Below, piece after piece: positions 45,187-54,582 of a stretch of 64,000 nucleotides of DNA (positions are counted from its first letter, which is position 1; the number at the start of each line of letters is the position of its first letter). The DNA comes from Oscillospiraceae bacterium (lineage in GTDB: Bacteria; Bacillota; Clostridia; Oscillospirales; Ruminococcaceae): the NCBI GenBank assembly GCA_030539275.1, contig JAUNSK010000006.1, positions 62,001 through 126,000 of the forward strand, read 5' to 3'. The notes under the pieces are model-generated. The model searched no databases. It saw only the letters and a program-made list of their open reading frames with translations, and was not told the DNA's origin. A program made the position numbers and the translations under genes.

Positions 45187-47344
45187 GTGACAGCGCCTCC
45201 TTACTTAATCCACAGTAATCAAGAAAATCCTTGAATGAAATTTGTTTTAAGAGATCCTCAGATATGCAGTCAGAATACATTTGTCTGATGATCTCATCCA
45301 TTTTTTCTGAGCCGACAAGTTTTTCTGCTTTAATAATCATGAGAGGAAGTCGTGCACAAAAGTTTGTTTCGTTATTTTCGGCCGTTATACTCTGCTGATA
45401 TCTCTCAGGAAGATATTTAAGGTATTCCGGATGACGGTTATAAAATTTTTTGCTTTGAGAGTCTACAGCCTCCTGCCATTTATCTATATAGTATTTCTTA
45501 ACATACAATTCACCGTATTTTTCTTTTTGAATGCGATATAAACTGTAATACTCAAATCCTATACTAGACCAGAGTTCTTCATTTTTACAGCGCAGGCCGC
45601 CATATCTCGTCCACTTACTGACAACGGATAGGATAATGTAATCATTTTTGTGTATATTGTTTTGATTGGTCGCTGATGTGTAAGACGGAAAATAATCCTC
45701 AGTCCATTCAATCACGTCCGGGCTTACATATGTCACTCCACTTTTTTGCATAAATGCCAGTTGCTTTTCATCAGTATATTTAAGCTCTCCTATATGCCTG
45801 AGACAATAATCATAAGCTTCACATATAGCCTGTTCAACATTGTAATCTTTTATTGTTTTCTCAAAATCCTTTTGATAGATCAGGTTAATGTCTGTGTCTG
45901 AAGCAGTTAATGTGTCAGTGACCATATCTGCTGCTGTAAAGTCAACAAAGTCATTTTCCCATTTTCCTGTCCAGGTTTTTGTCCCATCCCCGTTATCTGT
46001 ATAATCTGTCATTGCTTTATAGTTCAGATAAGGACTAAGTTTTCCAGGTATAGTTACATCAATAGTACTGGCAAGACAGTTGCTGACATTGAGCTCAGGC
46101 AGTAATCCTTGTTCTCCAAAAGTTATATAGTTATTATCTATGCAGCGGGCATAAGTGTAATATTGAAAGCGGTTCTCAGTAGTCGGCATTCCTTCATATT
46201 CAATTACCAGTGTAGTACCCTGTGTATATGGCAGTGTAAAATATGTACAGCATAAGTCATCTACAACTTTCTTGTCTGTTCTGTAATCAACATTCAGTCC
46301 GTCATAAGTCATTTTTGTTATTTTATATCCCGGATTGAGAGCAAGCAAAGTCTCGTTCCTGAAAGGGTATGCTAACTGATATTCAGCTCGTACTGAAACA
46401 GTACCATGCAGTGGGTTTGTTTTTACTTCAAAATGTGAATCATCAATATAAGACACATCATATAGATAATCATCCCATAAATACTTAAAGTCATAATCTT
46501 CAGGTCCATGGTCAATAAACGGCTGATGCTTCCAGAGACAAGTGCCGGAAACAATGAACGCAGCTGCAAGGATGAGAATATAAACTTTCTTAATCCCTTT
46601 CCATATCGATGCGATCAGATTTTTCTGATATTTTCGTATGCACATCAAAGAAAACAGCCATAAACCAGCCGAGAAACAAATCCATATTATTCTCGTGTAT
46701 AGTCCGATACGCAGCGGCCAGTAACTTAAAAAGTAATCCGAAAGTAAACCAGATATTGGATTGAGCCATCGCATAAAATAATTATTTTCTGCAAACTTAC
46801 TCAGACTCATACAGCATAAGAGGGCATACAGGATTACAGAAAGATCAGTACGTTGGGTTATATTATAGATACCATTAACAAACAGGACAGACATACACCA
46901 TGTCGGAAGAGTAAAAATAAAAAAATATGCTAAATAAAAGCCCGGATTAAATATATGTCCCAGCCTGACAGCTGTGAAGGGCAGGTAAAGAAGAGAGCAT
47001 ATCACTGCAGCCATTGATGAAATAGTAAGCATGGCGAGCATTCGTGCTGTTGAATAAATAACCGGCGAAATAAATGATGCAATAATGCTGTCAGCTTTAT
47101 AACTTCTGATACGTCCGGCATCATATATTGAAATACAGCCGAACAGCAAAGAACCCACTAAAGCTGCTGTCAGCACAGGATATGCAATATACAATTGAGT
47201 CAGCATTGCGTCACCGGTCCAGGTACGTTTATAGTATAAGTATCCTGACAGCGGAGAGAACAGACATAATATGCAAACTAACCAGACAGGTTTAGACAGC
47301 ATAAGTCGTTTCAGTTCAAGCTTATATATTGACAACAGTTTCAT
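45179..47344 (-). CDS. ABC-2 permease fused to a degenerate M1-peptidase-like domain
   Basis: The 721-aa protein has an ABC-2 membrane part (six helices, about residues 15-265) and a large extracytoplasmic region from about 290 to 721. The latter resembles the M1 aminopeptidase domains fused to ABC permeases in other bacteria, but the zinc motif HExxH is absent; the aligned region reads ILSVVSKWTRYGGLR. The domain is thus probably non-catalytic. The start at 47344 follows GGAGGAATAGCGTA; an ATG 20 codons upstream lies inside the ATPase gene. Confidence 0.6.
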   Translation of the reverse strand: MKLLSIYKLELKRLMLSKPVWLVCILCLFSPLSGYLYYKRTWTGDAMLTQLYIAYPVLTAALVGSLLFGCISIYDAGRIRSYKADSIIASFISPVIYSTARMLAMLTISSMAAVICSLLYLPFTAVRLGHIFNPGFYLAYFFIFTLPTWCMSVLFVNGIYNITQRTDLSVILYALLCCMSLSKFAENNYFMRWLNPISGLLSDYFLSYWPLRIGLYTRIIWICFSAGLWLFSLMCIRKYQKNLIASIWKGIKKVYILILAAAFIVSGTCLWKHQPFIDHGPEDYDFKYLWDDYLYDVSYIDDSHFEVKTNPLHGTVSVRAEYQLAYPFRNETLLALNPGYKITKMTYDGLNVDYRTDKKVVDDLCCTYFTLPYTQGTTLVIEYEGMPTTENRFQYYTYARCIDNNYITFGEQGLLPELNVSNCLASTIDVTIPGKLSPYLNYKAMTDYTDNGDGTKTWTGKWENDFVDFTAADMVTDTLTASDTDINLIYQKDFEKTIKDYNVEQAICEAYDYCLRHIGELKYTDEKQLAFMQKSGVTYVSPDVIEWTEDYFPSYTSATNQNNIHKNDYIILSVVSKWTRYGGLRCKNEELWSSIGFEYYSLYRIQKEKYGELYVKKYYIDKWQEAVDSQSKKFYNRHPEYLKYLPERYQQSITAENNETNFCARLPLMIIKAEKLVGSEKMDEIIRQMYSDCISEDLLKQISFKDFLDYCGLSKEALSLD

Positions 47345-47348
47345 TACG

Positions 47349-48209
47349 CTATTCCTCCCTGTGAATACAGTACAGGTAAGCATCTTCAAGTGTCGGCTCT
47401 GCATCCTGTGTAAAAAAAGGCATCTGATGTGCTACAATACGGTACTGTATACCGTCAGATACATTGATCTTTGATATAACATGACACTTGTCCGGCAAGT
47501 CCCTTTCAGAAGCTGCTGTAAAAGTACCGACATGACCCTTTGCCTTACATATAAGATCTGACGGTGAGCCATCATAAAGTATCATTCCGTCATATATAAC
47601 GAGAACACGGCTGCACGCAGCCTGGACATCCTCAACAATATGAGTCGAAAGCAATACTATTTTATCCTGTGCCATATCAGAAAAAATATTACGGAATCGG
47701 ACACGTTCTTCAGGATCAAGGCCAACTGTCGGTTCATCAAGAATCAGCAGCTGCGGGTCACCTGTGATTGCCTGGGCAATTCCCACACGCTGACGCTGTC
47801 CGCCTGACAAATTTCTGATGCGGACTTTTTTATATTCGGTTAAGCCGGTTTTCTCGATTACTTTCTCAACTGCTTTCCTGTCTTTTATGCCTTTCAATGC
47901 TGATATGTAGTCAAGAAACTGCCAGACAGTAAGTTCATCATACAAACCAAAACTCTGCGGCAGGTATCCAAGCTGTGATTTCAGTTTCTTTTCCTGAGAA
48001 AGCAGCGGTTTGCCATTAAGCATGATTTTTCCTTTGGTAGGGATCAGTCCGGCGATCAGCAGCTTCATCAGCGTTGTTTTTCCTGCACCGTTCGGACCAA
48101 GTATTCCTATAAATCCGTTATCCTGTGCGTGAAAAGATATGTCCGCAAGTGCTTTTTTACCTGACGGGTATATCATTGTAACATTTTCTGCATCCAGTTG
48201 CATAGTCAA
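47349..48209 (-). CDS. ABC transporter ATP-binding protein
   Basis: The 286-aa ATPase has Walker A GPNGAGKTT near residues 38-46, the Q-loop YLPQSFGLYD, signature NLSGGQRQRVGIAQ near 132-145, Walker B LLILDEPTVGLDP, and H-loop STHIVEDVQ. The C-terminal 70 residues form a small regulatory domain. It drives the two permeases that follow, 4 bases away. The type matches BcrA/CcmA-like drug or peptide exporters. Confidence 0.9.
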   Translation of the reverse strand: MTMQLDAENVTMIYPSGKKALADISFHAQDNGFIGILGPNGAGKTTLMKLLIAGLIPTKGKIMLNGKPLLSQEKKLKSQLGYLPQSFGLYDELTVWQFLDYISALKGIKDRKAVEKVIEKTGLTEYKKVRIRNLSGGQRQRVGIAQAITGDPQLLILDEPTVGLDPEERVRFRNIFSDMAQDKIVLLSTHIVEDVQAACSRVLVIYDGMILYDGSPSDLICKAKGHVGTFTAASERDLPDKCHVISKINVSDGIQYRIVAHQMPFFTQDAEPTLEDAYLYCIHREE

Positions 48210-48352
48210 TTTTGGTATAATCAGATCATCTCCCGGCAGGAGATCAGATTACACATTTCCTTTCTGAAAAATATATATGTAATGTAGATACTTCGGTTTA
48301 TCCTCAGTGGAAAACAAGGAAGTGCCGGGGTGCGGTCACAGCGCAGATGTTA

Positions 48353-49888
48353 TCATTTCTTATAGTACTCAAGAAAAAAGGTCCTGAACATTTCCGGAAT
48401 ATACTCATAGTGATTAGAACCCTCATAGATCTTACATTCGACTGAAGATATCCCATATGTTTTCATTCTTTCCATGAGGTTTGAAACTCCTTCAAGAGTA
48501 GAGTCATTTTCACCGTAATACTGTGCGTAATCCGCATCTTCATTTTCTCCGCCGGACACGTAAATAGATTTTTCAAGTCTGTCATTTCTGTCAAAATATC
48601 CGTACTCGGATTTGTATTCGCCGTTATTATTAAAGTAAGGAGACCAGAAGGCAGGACTTCCTATAATGTAATTATGAAATGGCTGATTTGCGTACTGATC
48701 TGAATTAAATGCAGCATAGTGAGTAAATACTCCGCCAAGCGAATGTCCGTATAGTGTGGAATGTTCATAATCAATTTTGTATTCATCACCCAGGTACGGC
48801 ATAAGATTATCGGTAATGAAATTCAGAAACTGTTCTTTTTTATCGCAGAAATACTCTCCTCTGATACCGTTATCTGTTCCATCAATACTGAAGTCATAGC
48901 CTATGCTCACCAGAAGTACATCCTGTGTTTCTTTGTTCTTCATCATTTTTCTCAGTGCCGGATGATCTCCGAATCTCCATACGCCATCTGTCATAACAAA
49001 CACAGGATAAGTTTCTGATTTATTAAAATCAGGCGGGAGCGTCACATGAACGATAAATGTTGTATCAAGCTCCTCATCATATACGGATATCTCTTTTACC
49101 GAATCGATAATTTCCGAAACCTCACTGGCATTAAATTCCCAGTTGTTCTTCGCATCCGTTGTAGCAGAATAATCAATGGAGTCAATATGTATGTCTGTTA
49201 CCTCATATGTTTTATTGATAACGCTGTCAAAAATAACAAGCATATCATTATATTCCTGATCGGCCTCTTCCTGAGTCATTAGTCCGTCTGACACATCTTT
49301 ATTTATATATTCTCTGTACCATGGTTTGAATTCCTCAAAGTTATTGAATTTACATTCTTCGGGTCTGTCGTTATTCTCTGAGTCTGCAGCAGAGCTTGCG
49401 GTCTGCATCACAGAATATGACATCTGACCGCCGTCATAATTATAAGGAGGCATAAATCCTGAATACCTTCTGCCGTCAATAACTACCGTTCGTATGCTCT
49501 TAATGTCATCATTTATCATTGCCTTATATGACATGGTATAGTTATTGTATTGTTCTTCTTTGAACTGCGATTTAACATCACTTTGCCGGATCCACTCAAG
49601 ATAATCGTTGCCATCCCACACATCGATCTGTACAACCTGTTTATCTGAAGGGGAATCCGAAGTATCAGACTCATCCTCATCAAGCAGCGAGAATCTGCCT
49701 ACAGAAACACTGCTTTTTTCCTTTTGACTCATATAGTTTACAAGTTTTTCAGACTGCTGTCCGATAACGCTGCTGCTGTTGGCATTGCTTTCAGGTGGTG
49801 ACGGTTCTTTCTCATTTTGGGCACAAGCTGATAAACTGATCAGTACTGTCATGGATAATAATAATGCTGCAGCTCTTTTCTTTTTCAT
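48353..49888 (-). CDS. Esterase-like alpha/beta-hydrolase lipoprotein
   Basis: The 511-aa exported lipoprotein has a lipobox near residue 21 (LISLSAC). An acidic Ser-rich linker leads to an N-terminal domain of unknown type (about 60-255), then an esterase-D/IroE-like hydrolase domain (about 275-511). The nucleophile is Ser383 in GHSLGG, the acid is probably in SGGENEDADY, and the His is in EGSNHYEYIP. Substrates could be acyl or feruloyl esters or siderophores; none is shown. It precedes the ABC-2 operon on the same strand, 143 bases away. Confidence 0.82.
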   Translation of the reverse strand: MKKKRAAALLLSMTVLISLSACAQNEKEPSPPESNANSSSVIGQQSEKLVNYMSQKEKSSVSVGRFSLLDEDESDTSDSPSDKQVVQIDVWDGNDYLEWIRQSDVKSQFKEEQYNNYTMSYKAMINDDIKSIRTVVIDGRRYSGFMPPYNYDGGQMSYSVMQTASSAADSENNDRPEECKFNNFEEFKPWYREYINKDVSDGLMTQEEADQEYNDMLVIFDSVINKTYEVTDIHIDSIDYSATTDAKNNWEFNASEVSEIIDSVKEISVYDEELDTTFIVHVTLPPDFNKSETYPVFVMTDGVWRFGDHPALRKMMKNKETQDVLLVSIGYDFSIDGTDNGIRGEYFCDKKEQFLNFITDNLMPYLGDEYKIDYEHSTLYGHSLGGVFTHYAAFNSDQYANQPFHNYIIGSPAFWSPYFNNNGEYKSEYGYFDRNDRLEKSIYVSGGENEDADYAQYYGENDSTLEGVSNLMERMKTYGISSVECKIYEGSNHYEYIPEMFRTFFLEYYKK

Positions 49889-50021
49889 GTTCGATACATC
49901 TTCTTTCGATTATAATTAATATTTTACTGCGGGCTGAAATATTTACAGGTTACCCTATGAATATATTATACCAGATTCTGTGCAGACTGAATCTGTAGTT
50001 TATGTGAAGATTTAAGTGAAT

Positions 50022-50058
50022 AAAAAATAAGGAAGCATCGTATTAAACAGATGCTTCC
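50022..50058 (-). terminator. Intrinsic terminator of the first two-component operon
   Basis: On the minus strand GGAAGCATC, a 10-base loop and GATGCTTCC are followed by TTATTTTTTATT. The stem includes the last codons of the histidine kinase gene. Confidence 0.85.
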
Positions 50059-51398
50059 TGTAAAAACACACAGAATTCTACTCCGTCAGAGGTATTTGTA
50101 ACGGAGTAATCTATATGATATGTTTCAAATATCATTCTTGTAATATATAGTCCAAGCCCGCTCCCGTGCTTGGTTTCCTGATTGACACGGTAAAATGCCT
50201 CAAAAATATGGGGGAGATGTTCTTCGCTTATATGGGCAGGAGAGTTCACAACGCGCAACCTGATGTTATTATTTTCTTTATATAATTTAATGCTGACTCT
50301 TCCATGTTCCGGCGTATGGATAACAGCATTTGACACGATATTAGAAAATGCTTTCTTCAGAAGCATTTCATCCGCGCATACCAGAAGACCGGTTTCAATA
50401 TTCTCTGAAACAGAAACCAAAGAAGTGTCAGTAATGTCTCTGCAGTCATCTATAACAGACAGTAACATTTCCGAGATATCAAAAGGCAGAAGTATCTGAT
50501 CATCTGACATATCAAGATGTGAAACAAAAAGAACTTCTCTGATAAAGCTGTTAAGAGACTGAAGGATCTCTGAACTTCTGGCAAGATACTTGTCTGTGTC
50601 CTTATATACTCCGATATGAGCCTGCATTCCTTCAAGCTGACCAATGACAATGGCAACAGGCGTTTTAAGTTCATGAGAAACTCCGGAAAAGAAGAGCATT
50701 CTCCTGCGTTCACGTTCCTTTTCTATAGAAATCTCATCCTCAAGCAAATGATTTTTCTGATCAAGGCTGTCGAGTGCCTCATGCAGTTTATCTGACAGTT
50801 CATTTATACTTTTTGAAAGCATTCCTATCTCATCATCCCGGACATCCGGACAGTACCAGCTGAAATCAAGCGCTGCCATTTTTCCGGCTATGTTGTTGAT
50901 TCTGAGTATCGGACGTGTTGTATAACGAGAAAATATCCAGGCAGTTATCAGAGAAAGCAGAAGAATAATACATGTTACAAATGGTATGCTCAATATAACC
51001 GCATGCTGAATTTCATCGCGGCGCTGCATGTCCGGACTGACAATAAGGACATATTCAGAGTCTGAATCTGCAAATCTGAACGGATATTCTGTACCCTTCA
51101 CAGGCGGGACACCGGTATATTTAAATGTAAACATGCTTACAGACTGATATTTATTATCCAGAAGAGAGACCTCGGCACCGGTTGCTCTGATAAAATCAGT
51201 AAAGAGAGATTCGCTGTCACTCTTTTCGGTAACCATGAGCTGTGAAACAAGTGCCTCTGATTCTGAGGCAAGGCATTTTCCGGAATTACTGCTGTTTATG
51301 TAGGGAAGAAACATGCATATGCAAAGATAAGCAAGAGAACAGACAGTAACCGATAATGCAAGCAGCAGCAGATATGTTTTTTTAGTCAGTTTCTTCAT
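50043..51398 (-). CDS. Sensor histidine kinase (first two-component system)
   Basis: The 451-aa membrane kinase has a first span (about 10-32), an extracytoplasmic sensor (33-135), a second span (136-158) and a HAMP-like linker. A HisKA domain has the phosphoacceptor His242 (SHELKTP). The ATPase domain has N box (NIVSNAVIHTPEH) and G box (HGSGLGLYI). The start overlaps the response regulator stop by 4 bases. The neighbouring esterase and ABC-2 operon on the same strand are candidate targets. Confidence 0.92.
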   Translation of the reverse strand: MKKLTKKTYLLLLALSVTVCSLAYLCICMFLPYINSSNSGKCLASESEALVSQLMVTEKSDSESLFTDFIRATGAEVSLLDNKYQSVSMFTFKYTGVPPVKGTEYPFRFADSDSEYVLIVSPDMQRRDEIQHAVILSIPFVTCIILLLSLITAWIFSRYTTRPILRINNIAGKMAALDFSWYCPDVRDDEIGMLSKSINELSDKLHEALDSLDQKNHLLEDEISIEKERERRRMLFFSGVSHELKTPVAIVIGQLEGMQAHIGVYKDTDKYLARSSEILQSLNSFIREVLFVSHLDMSDDQILLPFDISEMLLSVIDDCRDITDTSLVSVSENIETGLLVCADEMLLKKAFSNIVSNAVIHTPEHGRVSIKLYKENNNIRLRVVNSPAHISEEHLPHIFEAFYRVNQETKHGSGLGLYITRMIFETYHIDYSVTNTSDGVEFCVFLQEASV

Positions 51399-52063
51399 AT
51401 ATTCTCATTTCTCAGTTTATATCCTACTCCACGCACTGTATCGACCTGTACCGAGTCACTGAGCTTTTTCCGGATATTTTTAATGTGAGTATCAACTATA
51501 CGTGTGTCATCATAGTATTCATATCCCCAGATCGTATCAATAAGTCTTTTTCTTGTTACTACTTCGCCCGGGCATTTCATAAGTTCCAGAAGAATCTGAT
51601 ATTCACGAAGTGTGAGTTCAACAGGATTTCCGCTGACACAGACTGTATGAGCTTTTGTATCAAGCTGTATATCACGGAATATGATCGTCTGAGGCTGCGA
51701 CTGTACAGTTCGTCTCAGTACAGCATTTACTTTCTGGATCAGCAGCGTCATTGACACAGGTTTTGTAATATAATCATCTATATTCATGTCATAGCCCCTG
51801 ATCTGGTGCTCTTCACTTTCAAGTGCGGTCAGCATAATAACCGGTATATCCTGCGAAGCACGGATCCTCCTGCAGACTTCGTATCCATCCAGTTTTGGAA
51901 GCATAAGATCGAGCAGAATAAGATCAAATCCTGTTCCAAGTGCAATATCAACCGCTGCTTTGCCATCAAAGGCAGCTGTTATCTCATGTCCCGCGTTTTC
52001 CAGAAAGTTAATAAGCAGCTCCTGATAATCCGGGTTATCCTCAGCTATAAGTATTTTTGCCAT
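51395..52063 (-). CDS. OmpR-family response regulator (first two-component system)
   Basis: The 222-aa protein has a receiver domain with acidic pocket (AEDN near 8-10), phosphoacceptor Asp52 (LLDLMLP) and Lys in DYITKPVS. A C-terminal winged-helix DNA-binding domain (about 128-222) contains LTLREYQILLELMKCPGEVV and VDTHIKNIRKKL. It is paired with the downstream kinase. GAGGTGGGAATA precedes the ATG. Confidence 0.93.
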   Translation of the reverse strand: MAKILIAEDNPDYQELLINFLENAGHEITAAFDGKAAVDIALGTGFDLILLDLMLPKLDGYEVCRRIRASQDIPVIMLTALESEEHQIRGYDMNIDDYITKPVSMTLLIQKVNAVLRRTVQSQPQTIIFRDIQLDTKAHTVCVSGNPVELTLREYQILLELMKCPGEVVTRKRLIDTIWGYEYYDDTRIVDTHIKNIRKKLSDSVQVDTVRGVGYKLRNENI

Positions 52064-52252
52064 ATTCCCACCTCATAAAAAAATTGTACGAATAACATAT
52101 ATTTTACCACATCACAGAAAATCATTCAAGTGAGAAAATACATAGGATTTTTTACGTCTGTTACGCTTATATTCTCATTATTTATTAATTAATAAAAATC
52201 ATGTATTGATTTCTTATATAAGCAGATAATACTATTATGTGAGGTGATAATA

Positions 52253-52687
52253 TTGGAAAGTAATGATACAGTCAAACTGCTGCGTGAATGCGATGCCGGA
52301 TCAAAAATGGCTGTCTCAGCAATTGATGAAGTTCTTGAAAAAGTCACAAGTGAAAGGCTGAAAACCGATCTAGCTGAAAGCAAAGCTCATCATACAAAGC
52401 TTGGGAATGAAATCCATAATATACTCAATGAATACGGGGTAGAGGATAAAAATCCTAATCCGATGGCAAAGAGTATGTCGTGGATCAAAACAAGTGTCAA
52501 GCTCGGAATAGATGAAAGCGACAGTACTGTAGCCGATCTTATAACAGATGGCTGCAATATGGGTGTAAAATCGCTGCATCGTTATCTCAATCAATATCAG
52601 GCAGCTGACTCAAAGTCAAAGAGTCTGTGTAATGAACTGATTGATATTGAGAGTCATCTGTGTGATGATATGGTACGTTATCTCTGA
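52253..52687 (+). CDS. Small four-helix protein, DUF2383-like
   Basis: The 144-aa all-helical protein resembles ferritin-like DUF2383/PA2169 proteins: four helices with LLRECDAGSKMAVSAIDEVL, a central SKAHHTKLGNEIHNIL, and DESDSTVADLITDGCNMGVKSL. The start is a TTG at 52253 with GAGGTG at the right distance; a GTG at 52244 would overlap that ribosome binding site. The function is unknown; the family is often stress-induced. It stands alone between two leftward two-component operons. Confidence 0.65.
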   Translation: MESNDTVKLLRECDAGSKMAVSAIDEVLEKVTSERLKTDLAESKAHHTKLGNEIHNILNEYGVEDKNPNPMAKSMSWIKTSVKLGIDESDSTVADLITDGCNMGVKSLHRYLNQYQAADSKSKSLCNELIDIESHLCDDMVRYL

Positions 52688-52696
52688 TTTATATTA

Positions 52697-52743
52697 AAAG
52701 AACAGCTGCTCTGAGCTAAATGATTCAGGGCAGCTGTTCTTTT
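52697..52743. terminator. Bidirectional terminator between convergent genes
   Basis: AAAAGAACAGCTGC pairs perfectly with GCAGCTGTTCTTTT, with extra pairing inside. The T-run on each strand allows termination both of the helical-protein gene and of the converging kinase gene, whose last codons lie in the stem. Confidence 0.85.
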
Positions 52744-53762
52744 GGAAGTACGACGGTAAAGCATGTACCGCAGCCTTTTTTGCTTTTTACGCTTATATCT
52801 CCGCCGTGCAGAAATACTATTCGTTTTGCAAGAGTAAGACCAAGTCCGTTTCCGTTGGTTGAGTGGGAAGGATCACACTGATAGAACTTTTCAAATATAC
52901 GTTTCTGTTCATCCTCGTCCATTCCTTGTCCGCTGTCACTGATAAAGACAGTAACACAACTGTCATTTTCACGCAGTGATACACGGAGTTCACCGTCATT
53001 GTCTGTAAACTTAACAGAGTTACTGATAAGGTTCTGCCAGACCTGAGCCAGCAGTTCCTGGTTTCCTGTGTACTCAACTATATCAAGATCGACATCCAGC
53101 TCAAAATTTTTGGAAGTCCATTCGTTTTCATACAGAAGAATAGTCTGCCTTAACTGCTCATCAAGAGAAAACTGTTTTTTGTCAATATTTATCTCCTGAT
53201 TTTCAAGCCTCGAAAGAAGAAGGATGTTTCCGGTCAGTCCGGAAAGACGCTTTGTATTGAAAATAATCTTTTTAATATATGCATCACGTTTGGTGTCATC
53301 AAGCTTTTTGTTCTGAAGAAGTGTTGCATAACCTTCTATTGCAGTAAGAGGTGTTTTGAATTCATGAGAAACATTGCTTATAAAGTCATCTCTGAGCATC
53401 TCAGTATTTGCGAGTTCTCTTGTCATGATATTAAAATTGTGTGCCATACTTCTGAGTTCTTCAGCACGGCTGTTTTCACTCAGAGTTACATTAAAATTTC
53501 CTTTTGCTATTTTCTTTGTCGCATCGTTGATCTGGATAATTCTCGAAACCAGACTTCTTCCGATTATTTTAGAAACGACCGTGCCTGTGATAATGCTGAC
53601 GACAGCGAATGACAGTATAAATAATTCCATGCTCTGCAGACGTATAAGTCCGAAGTTAAACATTATCATAGTAAGCAGTCCGATAATACCCATTGTCAGA
53701 GTAAGAATTACAAAAATCATAACTGAGAACATAGCGGTTATTTTTATTTTCCTTTTATTCAT
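52725..53762 (-). CDS. Sensor histidine kinase (second two-component system)
   Basis: The 345-aa kinase has two close membrane spans (about 10-60) with almost no external loop, suggesting it senses the membrane or a partner transporter. Then come a HAMP domain (about 65-115), HisKA with His133 (SNVSHEFKTP) and the ATPase domain with N box (LISNSVKFTDN) and G box (GNGLGLTLAK). The short-sensor design is typical of kinases that work with ABC transporters. The divergent ABC gene at 54583 is the obvious partner. Confidence 0.92.
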   Translation of the reverse strand: MNKRKIKITAMFSVMIFVILTLTMGIIGLLTMIMFNFGLIRLQSMELFILSFAVVSIITGTVVSKIIGRSLVSRIIQINDATKKIAKGNFNVTLSENSRAEELRSMAHNFNIMTRELANTEMLRDDFISNVSHEFKTPLTAIEGYATLLQNKKLDDTKRDAYIKKIIFNTKRLSGLTGNILLLSRLENQEINIDKKQFSLDEQLRQTILLYENEWTSKNFELDVDLDIVEYTGNQELLAQVWQNLISNSVKFTDNDGELRVSLRENDSCVTVFISDSGQGMDEDEQKRIFEKFYQCDPSHSTNGNGLGLTLAKRIVFLHGGDISVKSKKGCGTCFTVVLPKEQLP

Positions 53763-54432
53763 GCTTTTTCACTGCCTTATATCCAAGACCTCTCACCGTA
53801 ACGATCTCAAAGTCCGGGTTATTTCTGAATCTCTCCCTTAGCCTGCTGATATGAACCTCAAGTGTGTGAATATCAGCATCAGAGTCCATTCCCCAGATCT
53901 CATCAAAGATCTGTCTTCTGGTAAATATCCTGTCAGTATAGGAAACCAGCTTATACAAAAGAAAAAATTCCTTTTGCGGAAGTATTGTTTTTGAACCGTC
54001 ATACTCAACACTCAGAGAATCACAGTTCAGAATAGTGCCTCCTATCTGAAAAGTGCGGTCACTTACTATTTTTGCACGTCTCAGAAGGGCGGCAACTCTC
54101 CATATCATTTCATTTACATCCACAGGCTTGACCATATAGTCATCCGTACCTGCAAGAAAGCCTTCCTGCTTGTCCTTTATATTATCTTTTGCTGTTATCA
54201 TGAGTACAGGAAGAGTAAAGTCGGCATTTCTCAGCTGCCTGACCAGTTCATATCCATTCATTACAGGCATCATAATATCAGAGATAATCAGATCAATATA
54301 TTCGTGATCAAATATTTCAAGAGCTGCCGCACCGTTTGGAGCAGCAATAGGATTATAGCCATTGTCAGAAAGAACAGTGCAGAAGAGTTCACATAATTCT
54401 TTGTCATCTTCAACTACTAAAATATTAAACAT
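53755..54432 (-). CDS. OmpR-family response regulator (second two-component system)
   Basis: The 225-aa protein has a receiver with acidic EDD at 8-10, phosphoacceptor Asp52 (IISDIMMP) and Lys in DYMVKPVD. A winged helix has LPQKEFFLLYKLVSYTDRIF and LEVHISRLRERF. GGAGG at about 54445 supports the ATG at 54432 rather than one 5 codons upstream. The stop overlaps the kinase start by 8 bases. It is divergent from the fused ABC transporter and probably binds the direct repeats in front of that gene. Confidence 0.93.
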   Translation of the reverse strand: MFNILVVEDDKELCELFCTVLSDNGYNPIAAPNGAAALEIFDHEYIDLIISDIMMPVMNGYELVRQLRNADFTLPVLMITAKDNIKDKQEGFLAGTDDYMVKPVDVNEMIWRVAALLRRAKIVSDRTFQIGGTILNCDSLSVEYDGSKTILPQKEFFLLYKLVSYTDRIFTRRQIFDEIWGMDSDADIHTLEVHISRLRERFRNNPDFEIVTVRGLGYKAVKKHE

Positions 54433-54524
54433 TACTAAAACCTCCATGTAACATTATATCATGGTTTTAGCTTTTTCATAGAGAATTTTATAAAAAATAA
54501 ATAATATTTCTTAAAAATTTTATT

Positions 54525-54558
54525 AGTTGAGGAAGAGTTGAGGAATTTATGATATAAT
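54525..54558 (+). promoter_or_regulatory. Promoter of the fused ABC transporter with a direct-repeat activator site
   Basis: AGTTGAGGAA occurs twice, at 54525-54534 and 54536-54545, an 11-bp period. TATAAT lies at 54553-54558, so the repeats cover the -35 position. Tandem repeats one helical turn apart over a poor -35 are the usual site for OmpR-family activators. Binding by the adjacent regulator is an inference. Confidence 0.7.
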
Positions 54559-54582
54559 AAAAACTGAAAAGGAGGCTGCAAT

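Noticed and set aside
48226-48243. Short hairpin (ATCTCC...GGAGAT) before the ABC ATPase gene as a terminator
   Set aside because: The stem is short, no T-run follows, and it overlaps the probable ribosome binding region of the ATPase gene.
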